Origin: Nonomuraea longispora
Lineage (GTDB): Bacteria; Actinomycetota; Actinomycetes; Streptosporangiales; Streptosporangiaceae
Direction of reading: 5' to 3'
DNA length: 52,312 nt
NCBI RefSeq assembly: GCF_004348345.1
Contig: NZ_SMJZ01000035.1
Location: 1-52,312 of the forward strand
Shown here piece after piece: positions 15,594 through 24,176 of this stretch. Both the position numbers and the translations under genes were made by a program. The notes below the pieces were generated by a model. That model was not told where the DNA came from and made no database searches. It worked only from the letters and a program-made list of their open reading frames with translations. Numbering within the stretch: position 1 is the stretch's first letter; every line of letters begins with the position of its first letter.

Positions 15594-16217
15594 TCAGTCG
15601 AGCACCGGCTCCTGGTGCGGCCCGCCCTTCAGCTCGTGGAAGCCCTCCGTGCCCGCCACCAGCAGCGTGCCGTCCCACAGCCGGCCGGCGTCCTCGCCCC
15701 GCGGGACACGCGACATGACAGGGCCGAAGAACGCGACGCGCCCGCCGCCGTCCGCGCCACCGCCTGTGCCCGTGACTGCCACGATCGGCGTGCCCACGTG
15801 CTCGCCGACCAGGGCGACGCCCTCGGCGTGCGAGGCCCGCACGTCGTCGTCGTAGTCGGTGGACGTGCCCGCCGCGGCCAGCTCGGCCGGCAGTCCCGCG
15901 CTCTCCAGCGCCGTACGCAGGTCGGCGATCCAGTCGCCGCCGCCGGTCGTCCACAGCGCGGTGTAGAACCGGCCCAGCGCCTCCTGGCCGTGATGCCGCA
16001 GGACGGCCGCGCACACGCGTACCGGAACCCACAGGTAGCCCTCGGGGTCGCCTTCGGGGTCGTCGTCACGGCCCTCGTTGAGCACGGACAGGCTCATGAC
16101 GTGCCAGCGCACCTCGACGGGCCGCACCTTCCGCACCTCCAGCAGCCAGCGGGAGGTCACCCAGGTGTAGGGGCAGGACGGGTCGAACCACATGTCGGCG
16201 ACCTGAGGCGTAGTCAC
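15594..16217 (-). CDS. DsbA-like mycothiol-dependent nitroreductase-family protein
   Basis: A 207-residue thioredoxin-fold protein of the DsbA family, closest in pattern to mycobacterial Rv2466c: [71 protein letters not shown]. The active-site motif is CPYT, not CPxC, so the resolving cysteine is replaced by Thr and catalysis would depend on mycothiol. The role in the family is redox defence and F420-independent nitro reduction. GTG 16217 has no ribosome site, but TACGGT (16224-16229) ends exactly 6 bp upstream, so the transcript is probably leaderless. The cytoplasmic location follows from the lack of a signal peptide. Confidence 0.85.
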   Translation of the reverse strand: MTTPQVADMWFDPSCPYTWVTSRWLLEVRKVRPVEVRWHVMSLSVLNEGRDDDPEGDPEGYLWVPVRVCAAVLRHHGQEALGRFYTALWTTGGGDWIADLRTALESAGLPAELAAAGTSTDYDDDVRASHAEGVALVGEHVGTPIVAVTGTGGGADGGGRVAFFGPVMSRVPRGEDAGRLWDGTLLVAGTEGFHELKGGPHQEPVLD

Positions 16218-16223
16218 GCTCCG

Positions 16224-16229
16224 ACCGTA
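16224..16229 (-). promoter_or_regulatory. -10 element of a leaderless DsbA-like transcript
   Basis: TACGGT on the minus strand is followed by 6 bp and the GTG at 16217. No convincing -35 is seen. The spacing equals that of four other genes in this window. Confidence 0.4.
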
Positions 16230-16321
16230 TCCCGATCACCCGGCCGCCGACAGGCACCTCGCGTCGGCTGCGCACGCAGGGCCTTGCCGGTGAAGCAATG
16301 CACGAGATGTCCTCGGTGTCC

Positions 16322-17506
16322 TCAGCCCACCTTCACGTTCCCGCCGGCGGGCGGCTCGCCGTCCCCGGGTCCGGCCGGTTTGAGACGCGGTGGTTCGTTC
16401 CCGCCTGGCGCCCCTGGCTTCGGAGGCGGCAGTTCCGGCGGCGGATCGCGGAACAGCTCGGGTATCGACCGGTAGAGGATCGCGGCGATCGGCACGGCGA
16501 CGACCGCTCCCGCGATGCCCGCCAGGATGCCGCCGACGGCGAGCACGAGGATGATCGCCAGCGGGTGGAAGCGCAGCACCCGGCCGACGATCAGCGGCTG
16601 CAGCACGTGGTTCTCGAGTTGCTGCTCCACCACCAGGATGCCTACGAAGATCAGCGCGTAGACGGGGCCACGGGAACCGAGCGTGACCAGCGTCGCGACC
16701 GCCCCCGCGAAGAAGATGCCGACGATGGGGACGAAGCTCGCCAGAAAGATCAGCAGGGCGAGCGCCGGCCAGAGGGGCACACCCATGACCGCCAGGACGA
16801 TGCCGATGACGATGCCGTGCACCGCCGCCACGGCCACGGTGCCGTGCACGTAGTGCGACAGCGTGGCCCAGGCCGTACGTCCCGCCCTGTCGACGCGCGG
16901 CGCCGCCGTACCGAAGCCCCTGAGGAACCAGGCCCAGATCCGGTCGCCGTCCTTCAGCAGGAAGAACGTCACGAACAGCAGCAGCACGATGGAGGCCAGC
17001 ACCTCCAGCACCACCATCGTGCCCTGGAGAACGGTGGTGGTGATCTGCTGCTGCTGCGCCCTGATCAGGCCCGCGACGTCCTCGACCCACTGGCTGAGCT
17101 GGTTCGGCTCCAGGCGCAGCGGGCCGCTGTAGAGCCAGCCCTCCACGGTCCTCGCGGTCTCCTGCACCTGCTTGACCAGGCCGGGGAACTCCTTGTTGCC
17201 GCGTACGCCGATGATCCAGCCCGTCCCGGCCAGTACGGCGAGCGCGACCAGCATCGTCACCCAGGTGGCGTAGATCGGCCGCATGCCCGCCTCGCCCAGG
17301 CGCCTGGTCAGCGGGAAGAGCAGCGCGGTGAGCAGCAGGGCGACCGCCACGGGCAGGGCGATGAGCCGCATCGCCGCCACGACGCCGATCAGGTAGTTGG
17401 CCACCACGCCGACGAGGATCAGGCACGCGCTCCACGCGGCCATCCTGGCCAGCAGCGGCGGCACCAGTCCCCACAGGGGTTCCCGACCGGGATTGAGGTT
17501 CTTCAC
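16322..17506 (-). CDS. AI-2E family transporter / permease
   Basis: A 394-residue protein of the AI-2E (UPF0118, PerM/TqsA) family with about eight membrane helices. Two or three lie at the N-terminus (LILVGVVANYLIGVVAAMRLI; VALLLTALLFPLTRRLG), then a soluble segment (about 105-160), then helices with the conserved LASFVPIVGIFFAGAVATLV and VEQQLENHVLQPLIVGR motifs. The C-terminal 45 residues are proline-rich and cytosolic. Members export AI-2 or act as ion antiporters; the function here is not fixed. GTG 17506 follows AGAGGTGA. It is downstream of the stress gene at 17625-18119 with a 118-bp gap that holds no gene. Confidence 0.88.
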   Translation of the reverse strand: MKNLNPGREPLWGLVPPLLARMAAWSACLILVGVVANYLIGVVAAMRLIALPVAVALLLTALLFPLTRRLGEAGMRPIYATWVTMLVALAVLAGTGWIIGVRGNKEFPGLVKQVQETARTVEGWLYSGPLRLEPNQLSQWVEDVAGLIRAQQQQITTTVLQGTMVVLEVLASIVLLLFVTFFLLKDGDRIWAWFLRGFGTAAPRVDRAGRTAWATLSHYVHGTVAVAAVHGIVIGIVLAVMGVPLWPALALLIFLASFVPIVGIFFAGAVATLVTLGSRGPVYALIFVGILVVEQQLENHVLQPLIVGRVLRFHPLAIILVLAVGGILAGIAGAVVAVPIAAILYRSIPELFRDPPPELPPPKPGAPGGNEPPRLKPAGPGDGEPPAGGNVKVG

Positions 17507-17624
17507 ACAGTCACCTCTGCCCCGAATGGCCGGGACTCCACGGCGGCCGGCGCCCCGAACCTCAGCAGCCGTCGCGGGTCGGCGTGACAGGCCCGACGGA
17601 GCAGGAGTGGATCGCGGCGCCCGC

Positions 17625-18119
17625 CTACGAGCGCCAGTTGTGTTTGATCAGCAGGTTGCGGGCGTCGTCGGCGACGGCCGCGTCGGCCACGACGTCGTAG
17701 CGGTCGGCGACGACGGCCTGCTGGGAGACGAACCCGGGGCCCTTGTTGACCAGGTAGGTGACCAGGCCGAACGCGGCGCCGAAGAGCGCGCCGTACGCGA
17801 GCCCGCCGAGCACGAGCGCCCCTGTCGAGCCCGTCGAGCCCGTCGAACCGGCAAAGAGCGGCATGAGCAGGCCGATGATCAGCCCGAACCAGAGGCCGGT
17901 GGCGGCGCCCGCGGCCGCGGCGCGGCCCGCGGTGGCGCGGCCCATGACCGTCTCGACCAGGCGGAGATCGTGGCCGACGATGCCGGACCGCTCCACGGGG
18001 AACCCGTTCTCGGCCAGGAAGCCGACGGCCTTCTTGGCCTGCTCGGCGGTGGAGTAGGTGCCGATCACCGGGCGGTCTTCCACTGCCGGCAGGACAACCG
18101 TCGGTGCCGTCTTGAACAT
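17625..18119 (-). CDS. General stress protein, GSP17M/YflT-type
   Basis: A 164-residue protein. The N-terminus (VIGTYSTAEQAKKAVGFLAENGFPVERSGIVG) matches the general-stress-protein 17M domain. A glycine/alanine-rich hydrophobic pair follows (TGLWFGLIIGLLMPLFAG and ALVLGGLAYGALFGAAFGLVTYLV), separated by a GSTGSTGSTG linker encoded by a 9-bp tandem repeat near 17822-17850. The end is DDARNLLIKHNW. It is likely membrane-associated and part of a sigma-B-like stress regulon, consistent with hsp20 next door. GAAGGAAGGGG precedes the ATG at 18119. The tandem repeat may vary in length between strains. Confidence 0.82.
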   Translation of the reverse strand: MFKTAPTVVLPAVEDRPVIGTYSTAEQAKKAVGFLAENGFPVERSGIVGHDLRLVETVMGRATAGRAAAAGAATGLWFGLIIGLLMPLFAGSTGSTGSTGALVLGGLAYGALFGAAFGLVTYLVNKGPGFVSQQAVVADRYDVVADAAVADDARNLLIKHNWRS

Positions 18120-18139
18120 CGTGGACCCCTTCCTTCGTG

Positions 18140-18168
18140 ATGGGCGTGGCGGAGGCCGCCACGCCCAT
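18140..18168 (-). terminator. Hairpin between hsp20 and the stress gene
   Basis: A 13-bp perfect stem (TGGGCGTGGCGG paired with CCGCCACGCCCA plus one A-T pair) with a 3-nt AGG loop lies just after the hsp20 stop codon. It should end hsp20 transcription or stabilise its 3' end. Confidence 0.6.
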
Positions 18169-18170
18169 GG

Positions 18171-18593
18171 TCACTTCGTGAGTGCCCGGGCGGCGTCGCC
18201 CTTGGCGATCTCGACCTTGTGCGGCTGGGCCGCCTCCAGCACCGGCACACGCACGATGAGCACGCCGTTGTCGTATGCGGCCTGGACGCCGTCGGCGTCG
18301 AGGTGTTCGGGTAGGTAGACCTGCCGGGTAAAGGTGCCGGTCGAGCGCTCGTGGACGAACACGCCCTCGTCCTCGGTGTAGGTCTCCTCGCGTCGCGCGC
18401 TCACCGACAGGACGCCGCCGTCGACCGTGACCTCGATCGAGTCGGGGTCGATGCCGGGAAGGTCGAAGCGGAGCAGCACCTCGTCGTTACGGCGGACGGC
18501 GTCCATCGGCATCGACGTCCACGCGCCACCGAACACGGGCTGCGTCAGCCGCTCCAGCTCGCGGAAGGCCGAGTCGATCGACGTGAGCCGCAT
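18171..18593 (-). CDS. Hsp20-type small heat-shock protein
   Basis: A 140-residue alpha-crystallin-type chaperone that holds unfolding proteins in the cytoplasm. The N-terminal arm is short (MRLTSIDSAFRELERLTQPV). The crystallin domain spans about 35-125: MDAVRRNDEVLLRFDLPGI, DGGVLSVSARRE, and the closing A-x-x-x-x-GVL motif AAYDNGVLIVRVPV. The C-terminal tail carries a weak I-x-I/V equivalent. ATG 18593 is preceded by GGAGGT at eight bases. A strong promoter with TTGACA and TTATAT lies upstream. TATATG-N11-CATATA in the leader may be a heat-shock operator, but no HspR HAIR motif is seen. Confidence 0.93.
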   Translation of the reverse strand: MRLTSIDSAFRELERLTQPVFGGAWTSMPMDAVRRNDEVLLRFDLPGIDPDSIEVTVDGGVLSVSARREETYTEDEGVFVHERSTGTFTRQVYLPEHLDADGVQAAYDNGVLIVRVPVLEAAQPHKVEIAKGDAARALTK

Positions 18594-18628
18594 CGTCTGC
18601 CACCTCCGTGTGTGGTTCGATCCTTCTA

Positions 18629-18675
18629 TATATGGCTTCATAAAACATATAACTACAGTTGCAGGTTTCTGTCAA
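18629..18675 (-). promoter_or_regulatory. hsp20 promoter and inverted repeat
   Basis: On the minus strand TTGACA (18670-18675), 17 bp and TTATAT (18647-18652) form a near-consensus promoter in a markedly AT-rich patch. Around the start of transcription TATATG and CATATA form a 6-bp inverted repeat separated by 11 bp (18629-18651), a possible repressor site. Confidence 0.7.
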
Positions 18676-18766
18676 GCGGCGCGAAATGCGATGGGATTCT
18701 GTCGGCCCCGGATGGTAGGAACAGTGCGGCGCCGCCACCGCGGCCCAAGGGGGGAAGGACCTGCCG

Positions 18767-20629
18767 GTGACCACCAACAGCTCGGAGTTCTCCGTCTCCG
18801 GCCCGCGCTACGACCGGCGCGGCCCCGTGCGCTGGCTCTGGTCCCACCTGCGCCGGCATCCGCAGCACCTGGCCGGGTTCCTCGGCGGGTCGCTCGTCAT
18901 GATCGTGCTCAACGCCGCCGTGCCCCTCTTCACCGGCGACGCCTTCGACGCCGTGCTGGGCGAGCGGGGCGAGCCGGCCTCCGCACTGTGGGCGATCACG
19001 CTGGCGATGCTGGCGCTGGTCACGGCCCGGGGCCTGTCCGACCTGGTCGCCCGCATGGGGAGCGAGGTGCTGGCCAAACGCCTGGAGCGTGACGCCCGCG
19101 ACGAGCTCTACGTCGCCCTGCTCGGCAAGAGCCAGACCTTCCACAACCGCCAGCGCGTCGGCGACCTCATGGCCAGGGCGGCCAACGACATCCGGCAGTT
19201 GTCCATCATGATCAGCCCCGGCGTCGACCTGATCGTCGACTCCTGGCTGAACGGCCTGGTGCCGTTCTTCTTCATCGCCGCCATCGACCCCCGGCTGCTG
19301 CTCGTGCCCGGCGTCTACACGCTCGTCTTCGTGTTCGCGCTGCGCCACTACATGCGCAGGCTCAACCCGGTCTCGACCCGCATGCGCGAGCAGTTCGGCG
19401 AGCTCAACGCCGGGCTCAACCAGGCCGTGCGCGGCATCGAGGTGATCAAGGTGACGGCGCAGGAGGGGCAGGAGCGTCGGCGCTTCCGCGCCGACGCGCG
19501 CCTCTACCGCGACTCGTTCGTCCGCAACGGCCTCATCCAGGCCCGCTATCTGCCCACCTTCCTCTACGCCTTCGCGGTGGCCGGCGCCCTGGGGCACGGC
19601 CTCATGTTGCAGGGAGCGGGGGCGATCACGGTCGGCGACCTGGTGGCCTACATGGGCCTCGTCGTCATGCTGGGCTTCCCGACGCAGATCTCCATCTTCA
19701 CCTTCTCCCTGGTGCAGATCGGCATCGCCTCCTCCCGCCGGATCCTCGACATCATCGGCGCCGAGGCCGAGCTGGAGCAGCGGCACGACGGCCGCGCCGC
19801 GCCCATCGCCGGAGAGATCGTCTTCGAGGACGTCACGTTCGGCTACGACGAGGGTGACCCGGTGCTGCGCGGCGTGACGTTCAGCGTGCGGCCCGGCGAG
19901 ACGGTGGCGATCGTCGGCGAGACCGGATCGGGCAAGAGCACGCTCACCAAGCTGGTGCCGCGCATCTATGACGTCACCTCGGGCCGCATCCTGGTCGACG
20001 GCGTCGACGTACGCGACTGGGACCTCGACTCCCTGCGCTCCCAGATCTCCACCATCGAGCAGGACATCGTGCTCTTCTCCCGCTCCGTGGCCGAGAACAT
20101 CGCCTTCAGCCTGGGGCAGCGGGCCGACCGCGAGGCCGTGGTCAGGGCGGCCGAGGACGCGCAGGCCGCCGAGTTCATCGCCGAGCTCGACGACGGCTAC
20201 GACACCGTCATCGGCGAGCGCGGCGTCACGCTGTCGGGCGGCCAGCGCCAGCGCCTGGCCATCGCGCGGGCGCTGCTGACCGAACCGGCGATCCTCGTGC
20301 TCGACGACTCGACCAGCGCCATCGACTCCGCCACCGAAGACCTGATCCAGCAGGCGATCGGCCGCGTGCTCGACGGGCGCACGACGCTGCTCATCACCCA
20401 TCGGCTCTCCCAGATCCGCTGGGCCGACAAGGTCCTGCTGCTGCGGCGGGGCGAGCTGGTCGACTACGGTACGCACGACGAGCTCATCCGGCGCAGCCGC
20501 CTCTATCGCCGGATCTTCTCCCACTACGACGAGGTCGAGGTGGCCGCGGACGCGGCGGCAGGCCCGCCGGCCGGACCGGGCGAGCCGAAGGCCCCGGTCC
20601 TGGAGAGCGAGCAGGGGAGGGCCCGCTGA
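18767..20629 (+). CDS. ABC exporter half-transporter A (degenerate ATP site)
   Basis: A 620-residue exporter of the ABCB type with six membrane helices (about 30-320) fused to a nucleotide-binding domain. Walker A is GETGSGKST near 385, Q-loop STIEQDIVLFS, signature LSGGQ, Walker B ILVLDDSTSAID and H-loop LLITHRLSQ. In Walker B the catalytic Glu is replaced by Asp. Together with the odd signature of the partner this makes one composite ATP site degenerate, as in heterodimeric exporters such as TM287/288 and mycobacterial Rv1272c/Rv1273c. GTG 18767 has a GGGGGAAGGA site. It overlaps the partner gene by one base. The cargo is unknown (lipid, drug or peptide). Confidence 0.93.
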   Translation: MTTNSSEFSVSGPRYDRRGPVRWLWSHLRRHPQHLAGFLGGSLVMIVLNAAVPLFTGDAFDAVLGERGEPASALWAITLAMLALVTARGLSDLVARMGSEVLAKRLERDARDELYVALLGKSQTFHNRQRVGDLMARAANDIRQLSIMISPGVDLIVDSWLNGLVPFFFIAAIDPRLLLVPGVYTLVFVFALRHYMRRLNPVSTRMREQFGELNAGLNQAVRGIEVIKVTAQEGQERRRFRADARLYRDSFVRNGLIQARYLPTFLYAFAVAGALGHGLMLQGAGAITVGDLVAYMGLVVMLGFPTQISIFTFSLVQIGIASSRRILDIIGAEAELEQRHDGRAAPIAGEIVFEDVTFGYDEGDPVLRGVTFSVRPGETVAIVGETGSGKSTLTKLVPRIYDVTSGRILVDGVDVRDWDLDSLRSQISTIEQDIVLFSRSVAENIAFSLGQRADREAVVRAAEDAQAAEFIAELDDGYDTVIGERGVTLSGGQRQRLAIARALLTEPAILVLDDSTSAIDSATEDLIQQAIGRVLDGRTTLLITHRLSQIRWADKVLLLRRGELVDYGTHDELIRRSRLYRRIFSHYDEVEVAADAAAGPPAGPGEPKAPVLESEQGRAR

Positions 20630-22452
20630 TGGGCTTCCTCATGGACGGCCTCGACGCCGAGGACTACGACCGCGCCTACAACGACCGCGACCTGCTCCGC
20701 CGGATCCTGTCCTATTTCAGACCCAAGCTGGGCGCCATGTTCGTGGTCGCCTCGATGATCGTGCTGGGCTCGGTCAGCCAGGCGGCCGTCCCGCTGCTGG
20801 TCAGCCTGGCCGTCGACGCGCTCGCCGACGGCACCATCGCCGAGGTGGGGCTGCACCTGGTGGGCGGCACCCTGCTGGCCGGAGTGCTCGGATGGGGCTT
20901 CAACTTCGTACGACAGTGGCAGAGCGCGCGGGTCACCGGCGACGTCGTCCTGCGGCTGCGCGAAGACGCGTTCGACGCCGTGCTAGCCCGCGACCTGTCC
21001 TTCTACGACGAGACGCCGTCGGGCCGCATCGTCAGCCGGGTGACGTCCGACACCGACGACTTCGCCACGGTCTCCACCCTGACGATGGACCTGATCAGCC
21101 AGGTGCTGATGGTCGGCTTCGTCACGGCCCTGCTGTTCTTGCGCAGCGTCGAGCTCGCCCTCCTGACGATGCTGGTCGTGCCGATCGTGGTGTGCATCGC
21201 GCTTCTGTTCCGCCGCCTCGCGCGAGCCAGCACGCGCCACGCGCAACGTTCGCTGAGCCGGGTCAACGCCAACCTGCAGGAGACCATGGGCGGCATCGCG
21301 GTGGCGAAGAACTTCCGCCAGGAGCAGCAGGTCTACGACGAGTTCCGGCCCATCAACCGGCAGAGCTACCGCGTGACGCTGCGGCAGGGGTTCGTCTTCT
21401 CCGCCGTCTTCCCCGTGCTCTTCCTGGTGGCGGGGCTCGCCACGGTGGCCCTCGTCCAGCTGGGCGGCACGGCGGTGATCGGCGGCGGCCTGAGCGCCGG
21501 CGACTGGTACCTGTTCCTGCAGGGCGTCGCGCTCTTCTGGCTCCCGCTGACGTCCATCGCCGCGTTCTGGTCCCAGTTCCAGCAGGGGCTGTCGGCGTCC
21601 GAGCGGGTCTTCGCCCTCATCGACGCCGAGCCGCGCGTCGTGCAGACCGGCGCGCAGGACCCCGGCAGGCTCGCCGGCCGCATCGAGTTCCGCGACCTCA
21701 CTTTCGGCTACGACCCGGGCAACCCCGTGCTGCGCGACTTCAACCTGCTCATCGAGGCGGGCGAGACCGTCGCGCTGGTCGGCCACACCGGAGCGGGCAA
21801 GTCCACGCTCAGCAAGCTGATCACCCGCTTCTACGAGTTCCAGCAGGGCAGCCTGCTGATCGACGGCCACGACATCCGGGGCCTCGACCTGCCCGCCTAC
21901 CGCAGGCAGATCGGCGCGGTCCCGCAGGCGCCGTTCCTGTTCAGCGGCACGGTCGCCGACAACATTCGCTACCCGAGGCCGGAGGCGAGCGACGACGACG
22001 TGCTCGCCGCCGCGTCGGCGGTCGGCGGGGGCGACTGGGTCGACGCGCTCCCGCACGGCCTGCGAACCGACGTGGGCGAGCACGGCCGCGCCCTGTCCAT
22101 GGGCCAGCGCCAGCTCGTCGCGCTGGCCCGGCTGCTCATTCAGGATCCCGCCATCGTGGTGCTCGACGAGGCCACGGCCAGCGTCGACCCGCTGACCGAG
22201 GCCCAGATCCAGGAGGGCCTCGACGTCGTGCTGGCCGGCCGCACCTCGATCGTCATCGCCCACCGGCTGTCCACCATCGAACACGTCGACCGCATCATCG
22301 TGCTCGACCACGGCCGCATCGTCGAGGAAGGCGACCACCCCACGCTGCTGGCCCGGGGCGGCCGCTACTGCCAGGTCTACAACACCTACTTCCGCCACCA
22401 GTCACCCCACTACCGCGCCGGCACCGGCTTCGTCCCCGTCAGCTCTTCCTAG
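20629..22452 (+). CDS. ABC exporter half-transporter B (canonical Walker B)
   Basis: A 607-residue partner of the preceding half-transporter. Six membrane helices lie at about 35-330, including MFVVASMIVLGSVSQAAVPLL. The NBD has Walker A GHTGAGKST, Q-loop GAVPQAPFLFSG, Walker B IVVLDEATASVD with the normal catalytic Glu and H-loop SIVIAHRLST. The signature is ALSMGQRQ in place of LSGGQ. Since this signature faces the Asp-type Walker B of half A, both defects fall in the same composite site. The other site, Walker A/B of B with LSGGQ of A, is intact. The start codon overlaps the upstream stop (TGATG), so translation is coupled. Confidence 0.93.
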   Translation: MGFLMDGLDAEDYDRAYNDRDLLRRILSYFRPKLGAMFVVASMIVLGSVSQAAVPLLVSLAVDALADGTIAEVGLHLVGGTLLAGVLGWGFNFVRQWQSARVTGDVVLRLREDAFDAVLARDLSFYDETPSGRIVSRVTSDTDDFATVSTLTMDLISQVLMVGFVTALLFLRSVELALLTMLVVPIVVCIALLFRRLARASTRHAQRSLSRVNANLQETMGGIAVAKNFRQEQQVYDEFRPINRQSYRVTLRQGFVFSAVFPVLFLVAGLATVALVQLGGTAVIGGGLSAGDWYLFLQGVALFWLPLTSIAAFWSQFQQGLSASERVFALIDAEPRVVQTGAQDPGRLAGRIEFRDLTFGYDPGNPVLRDFNLLIEAGETVALVGHTGAGKSTLSKLITRFYEFQQGSLLIDGHDIRGLDLPAYRRQIGAVPQAPFLFSGTVADNIRYPRPEASDDDVLAAASAVGGGDWVDALPHGLRTDVGEHGRALSMGQRQLVALARLLIQDPAIVVLDEATASVDPLTEAQIQEGLDVVLAGRTSIVIAHRLSTIEHVDRIIVLDHGRIVEEGDHPTLLARGGRYCQVYNTYFRHQSPHYRAGTGFVPVSSS

Positions 22453-22492
22453 CGAAGCCACCCCCCGGCACGCGGCAAACACGTCGAGCGCA

Positions 22493-22529
22493 CCCGACAC
22501 CAGCCGTTCCAGCGGCGGAGGGTGTCGGG
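22493..22529. terminator. Bidirectional hairpin between convergent genes
   Basis: CCCGACACC (22493-22501) and GGTGTCGGG (22521-22529) form a perfect 9-bp stem. The loop contains a smaller GCCG/CGGC pairing. It sits between the ABC operon and the phosphatase gene, which converge here. Confidence 0.6.
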
Positions 22530-22533
22530 GGCC

Positions 22534-23742
22534 TCAGAGCACGAGGCGTTCCGAGGTGCCGCTCTGCCACTCCACCACCAGTACGGTGGCGTCGTCCTGG
22601 AGCCGGCCGCGCTGGTGTTTCAGGATGGCCTGGATGAGCCGCCGCAGCGTTTCGGGCACGGTCAGCCCGTCGGCCTCGTGGCGGATGAGGAAGTCGATGA
22701 ACCGTTCCAGCCCGAACAACTCCCGGTCGGGGCTCTGCGCCTCGATGATCCCGTCGGTGTAGAAGACCAGGCGATCGCCCGGCTGCAGCTGATAGCCGAG
22801 CAGCCCGGTGTCCGGGCTCAGCCGGAACCCCATCGGCGGGTCGGGTTCGGCGGCCAGGGTCGTCACCCAGCGGCCTCCGCGCAGCACCAGCGGCGGGTGG
22901 TGTCCCCGGTTCACCCAGCTCAGCTCGCCGGTGCGCAGGTCGAGGCCGGCCAGGATCCCGGTCGCGAACCGCCCGGTGAACTGCTCGGCGATCGCCTCGT
23001 CGATGGCCTGGCCGGCGGCCACGAGGCCCGTGCCGTGGATGCGGGCGTTCCGGCAGGCGCCCATGGCGACGGTGGCGGTCAGCCCGGCCGACGTGTCGTG
23101 GCCCATGGCGTCGAAGACGGACACATGCAGGGTGTCGCCGTCGATGGCGTAGTCGTAGGCGTCGCCGCCCACTTCGTACGCCGGCTCCAGCATGGCGCTG
23201 ACCACCACGCGGTCGTTGGCGAACGTGCCCGGCGGCAGCAGGTTGAACAGCACCTCGGCCGACAGGGTCATCGGCTGGACGCGAACCAGCCGCGCGTAGG
23301 AGTCGCTGTGGGAGCGTTTGGTCGCGAGGATCAGCCCGATGAGCGATGCCAGCTGAGCGACCCGCCGTTCTGCGGTCTCACCGGTTTCCGGCATGGTCGC
23401 CTGGAGCACGCCGAGGCGTTCGGTGCCGTCGAGGATGGGCACCCACACCCGCGGCTCCTTCCCGGGCCTCGGCCGCCGGCTGCGTACGATCTCCACGTTG
23501 CGGAAGGCCCGTCCGGCGAGCGTGGTGTCGATGAGGATCGGTTCGAGCACGTCACCGTCGCCGTTGCGCTGGCGCGGCAGGGGTACGAGCCGCTGCTGCT
23601 GGAGGTCGGTCACGTAGATCAGGACCTGGGAGAAGCCGGCCGGGCGGGCGTGCTCCGCGACCACGCTGGGCACGTCCTCCAGCGCGCTCAGGTGGGCCGC
23701 CTCCAGCAGCCCGCCCAACATCAGCTCGCCGTCACTTCGCAT
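22534..23742 (-). CDS. SpoIIE-type PP2C serine phosphatase
   Basis: A 402-residue regulator of the RsbU/SpoIIE class. Residues about 15-160 look like a GAF-type sensor (ALEDVPSVVAEHARPAGFSQVLIYV, VWVPILDGTERLGVLQA). Residues about 185-395 form the PP2C phosphatase: LLPPGTFANDRVVVSAMLEPAYEVGGDAYDY with the metal-binding GGD, FDAMGHDTSAG with the second Asp, and YTDGIIEAQ and DDATVLVVE with the third and fourth. Such proteins dephosphorylate anti-anti-sigma factors to activate stress sigma factors. ATG 23742 has a GAGGAGAG site. No kinase or STAS protein is adjacent. It is cytoplasmic. Confidence 0.93.
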   Translation of the reverse strand: MRSDGELMLGGLLEAAHLSALEDVPSVVAEHARPAGFSQVLIYVTDLQQQRLVPLPRQRNGDGDVLEPILIDTTLAGRAFRNVEIVRSRRPRPGKEPRVWVPILDGTERLGVLQATMPETGETAERRVAQLASLIGLILATKRSHSDSYARLVRVQPMTLSAEVLFNLLPPGTFANDRVVVSAMLEPAYEVGGDAYDYAIDGDTLHVSVFDAMGHDTSAGLTATVAMGACRNARIHGTGLVAAGQAIDEAIAEQFTGRFATGILAGLDLRTGELSWVNRGHHPPLVLRGGRWVTTLAAEPDPPMGFRLSPDTGLLGYQLQPGDRLVFYTDGIIEAQSPDRELFGLERFIDFLIRHEADGLTVPETLRRLIQAILKHQRGRLQDDATVLVVEWQSGTSERLVL

Positions 23743-23828
23743 GCGCAGGACTCTCCTCGCGACCCTCCCGTTGCCCCACGTCATACCCAGGGATTCCGCA
23801 CCTCATGGGTGGTTTCTCCCGAAACGAG

Positions 23829-23861
23829 CCGGGGCCCGCACCATGTCGGTGCGGGCCCCGG
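23829..23861 (-). terminator. Terminator of the cold-shock gene
   Basis: CCGGGGCCCGCACC (23829-23842), ATGTC, then GGTGCGGGCCCCGG (23848-23861) form a perfect 14-bp stem 22 bp downstream of the cspA stop codon. Confidence 0.75.
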
Positions 23862-23882
23862 TCGTGCGAGCTTGGTGCCGTG

Positions 23883-24089
23883 TCAGGCGGGAACGATGTT
23901 CTCCGCCTGCGGACCCTTCTGGCCCTGGACGACGTCGAAGGCCACCTTCTGGCCCTCGGTCAGCTCACGGTAGCCACCGTTGGAAACGATGTTGGAGTAG
24001 TGCGCGAACACGTCGGCGCCGCCGCCGTCCTGCGCGATGAAGCCGAAGCCCTTTTCAGAGTTGAACCACTTCACGGTTCCGGTCGCCAT
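23883..24089 (-). CDS. cspA: Cold-shock protein, CspA family
   Basis: A 68-residue single cold-shock domain that binds single-stranded RNA/DNA and melts RNA structure. RNP1 is KGFGFI (residues 13-18) and RNP2 is VFAHY (27-31). The conserved GTVKWFN start and GPQAENI end are present. ATG 24089 is preceded by AAGGAG. The ribosome site lies in the loop of a short hairpin (24092-24108). An intrinsic terminator lies about 90 bp upstream on the same strand, so cspA has its own promoter in the intervening 24109-24176 stretch or is attenuated. Confidence 0.96.
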   Translation of the reverse strand: MATGTVKWFNSEKGFGFIAQDGGGADVFAHYSNIVSNGGYRELTEGQKVAFDVVQGQKGPQAENIVPA

Positions 24090-24091
24090 GT

Positions 24092-24108
24092 CTATCTCCT
24101 TTAGATAG
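24092..24108 (-). promoter_or_regulatory. Hairpin around the cspA ribosome binding site
   Basis: In the mRNA CTATCT and AGATAG form a 6-bp A/U-rich stem with an AAAGG loop, so the Shine-Dalgarno sequence AAGGAG is shared between loop and stem. The stem ends two bases before the start codon. A weak, A/U-rich helix at this place could act as a temperature-sensitive switch. Confidence 0.5.
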
Positions 24109-24176
24109 GAGGCGGGACGAGATCCGCACGTTACGGACCCCGCGTCGCTGGAATGAGCCCATCCGGAGATGACCGG

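Noticed and set aside
12561..16475. 1304-codon open frame on the plus strand
   Set aside because: It runs across the molybdoenzyme gene in the wrong frame and through several minus-strand genes. The product is low-complexity Arg/Gly/Ala and not a protein.
17822..17850. 9-bp tandem repeat encoding GSTGSTGSTG, considered as a CRISPR-like or mobile repeat
   Set aside because: The repeat is in frame inside the stress-protein gene and encodes a flexible linker between two membrane segments. There are no spacers.
18614..18623. GGTTCGATCC, identical to a tRNA T-loop consensus
   Set aside because: No acceptor stem, anticodon arm or D arm can be paired around it. It lies in the hsp20 leader.
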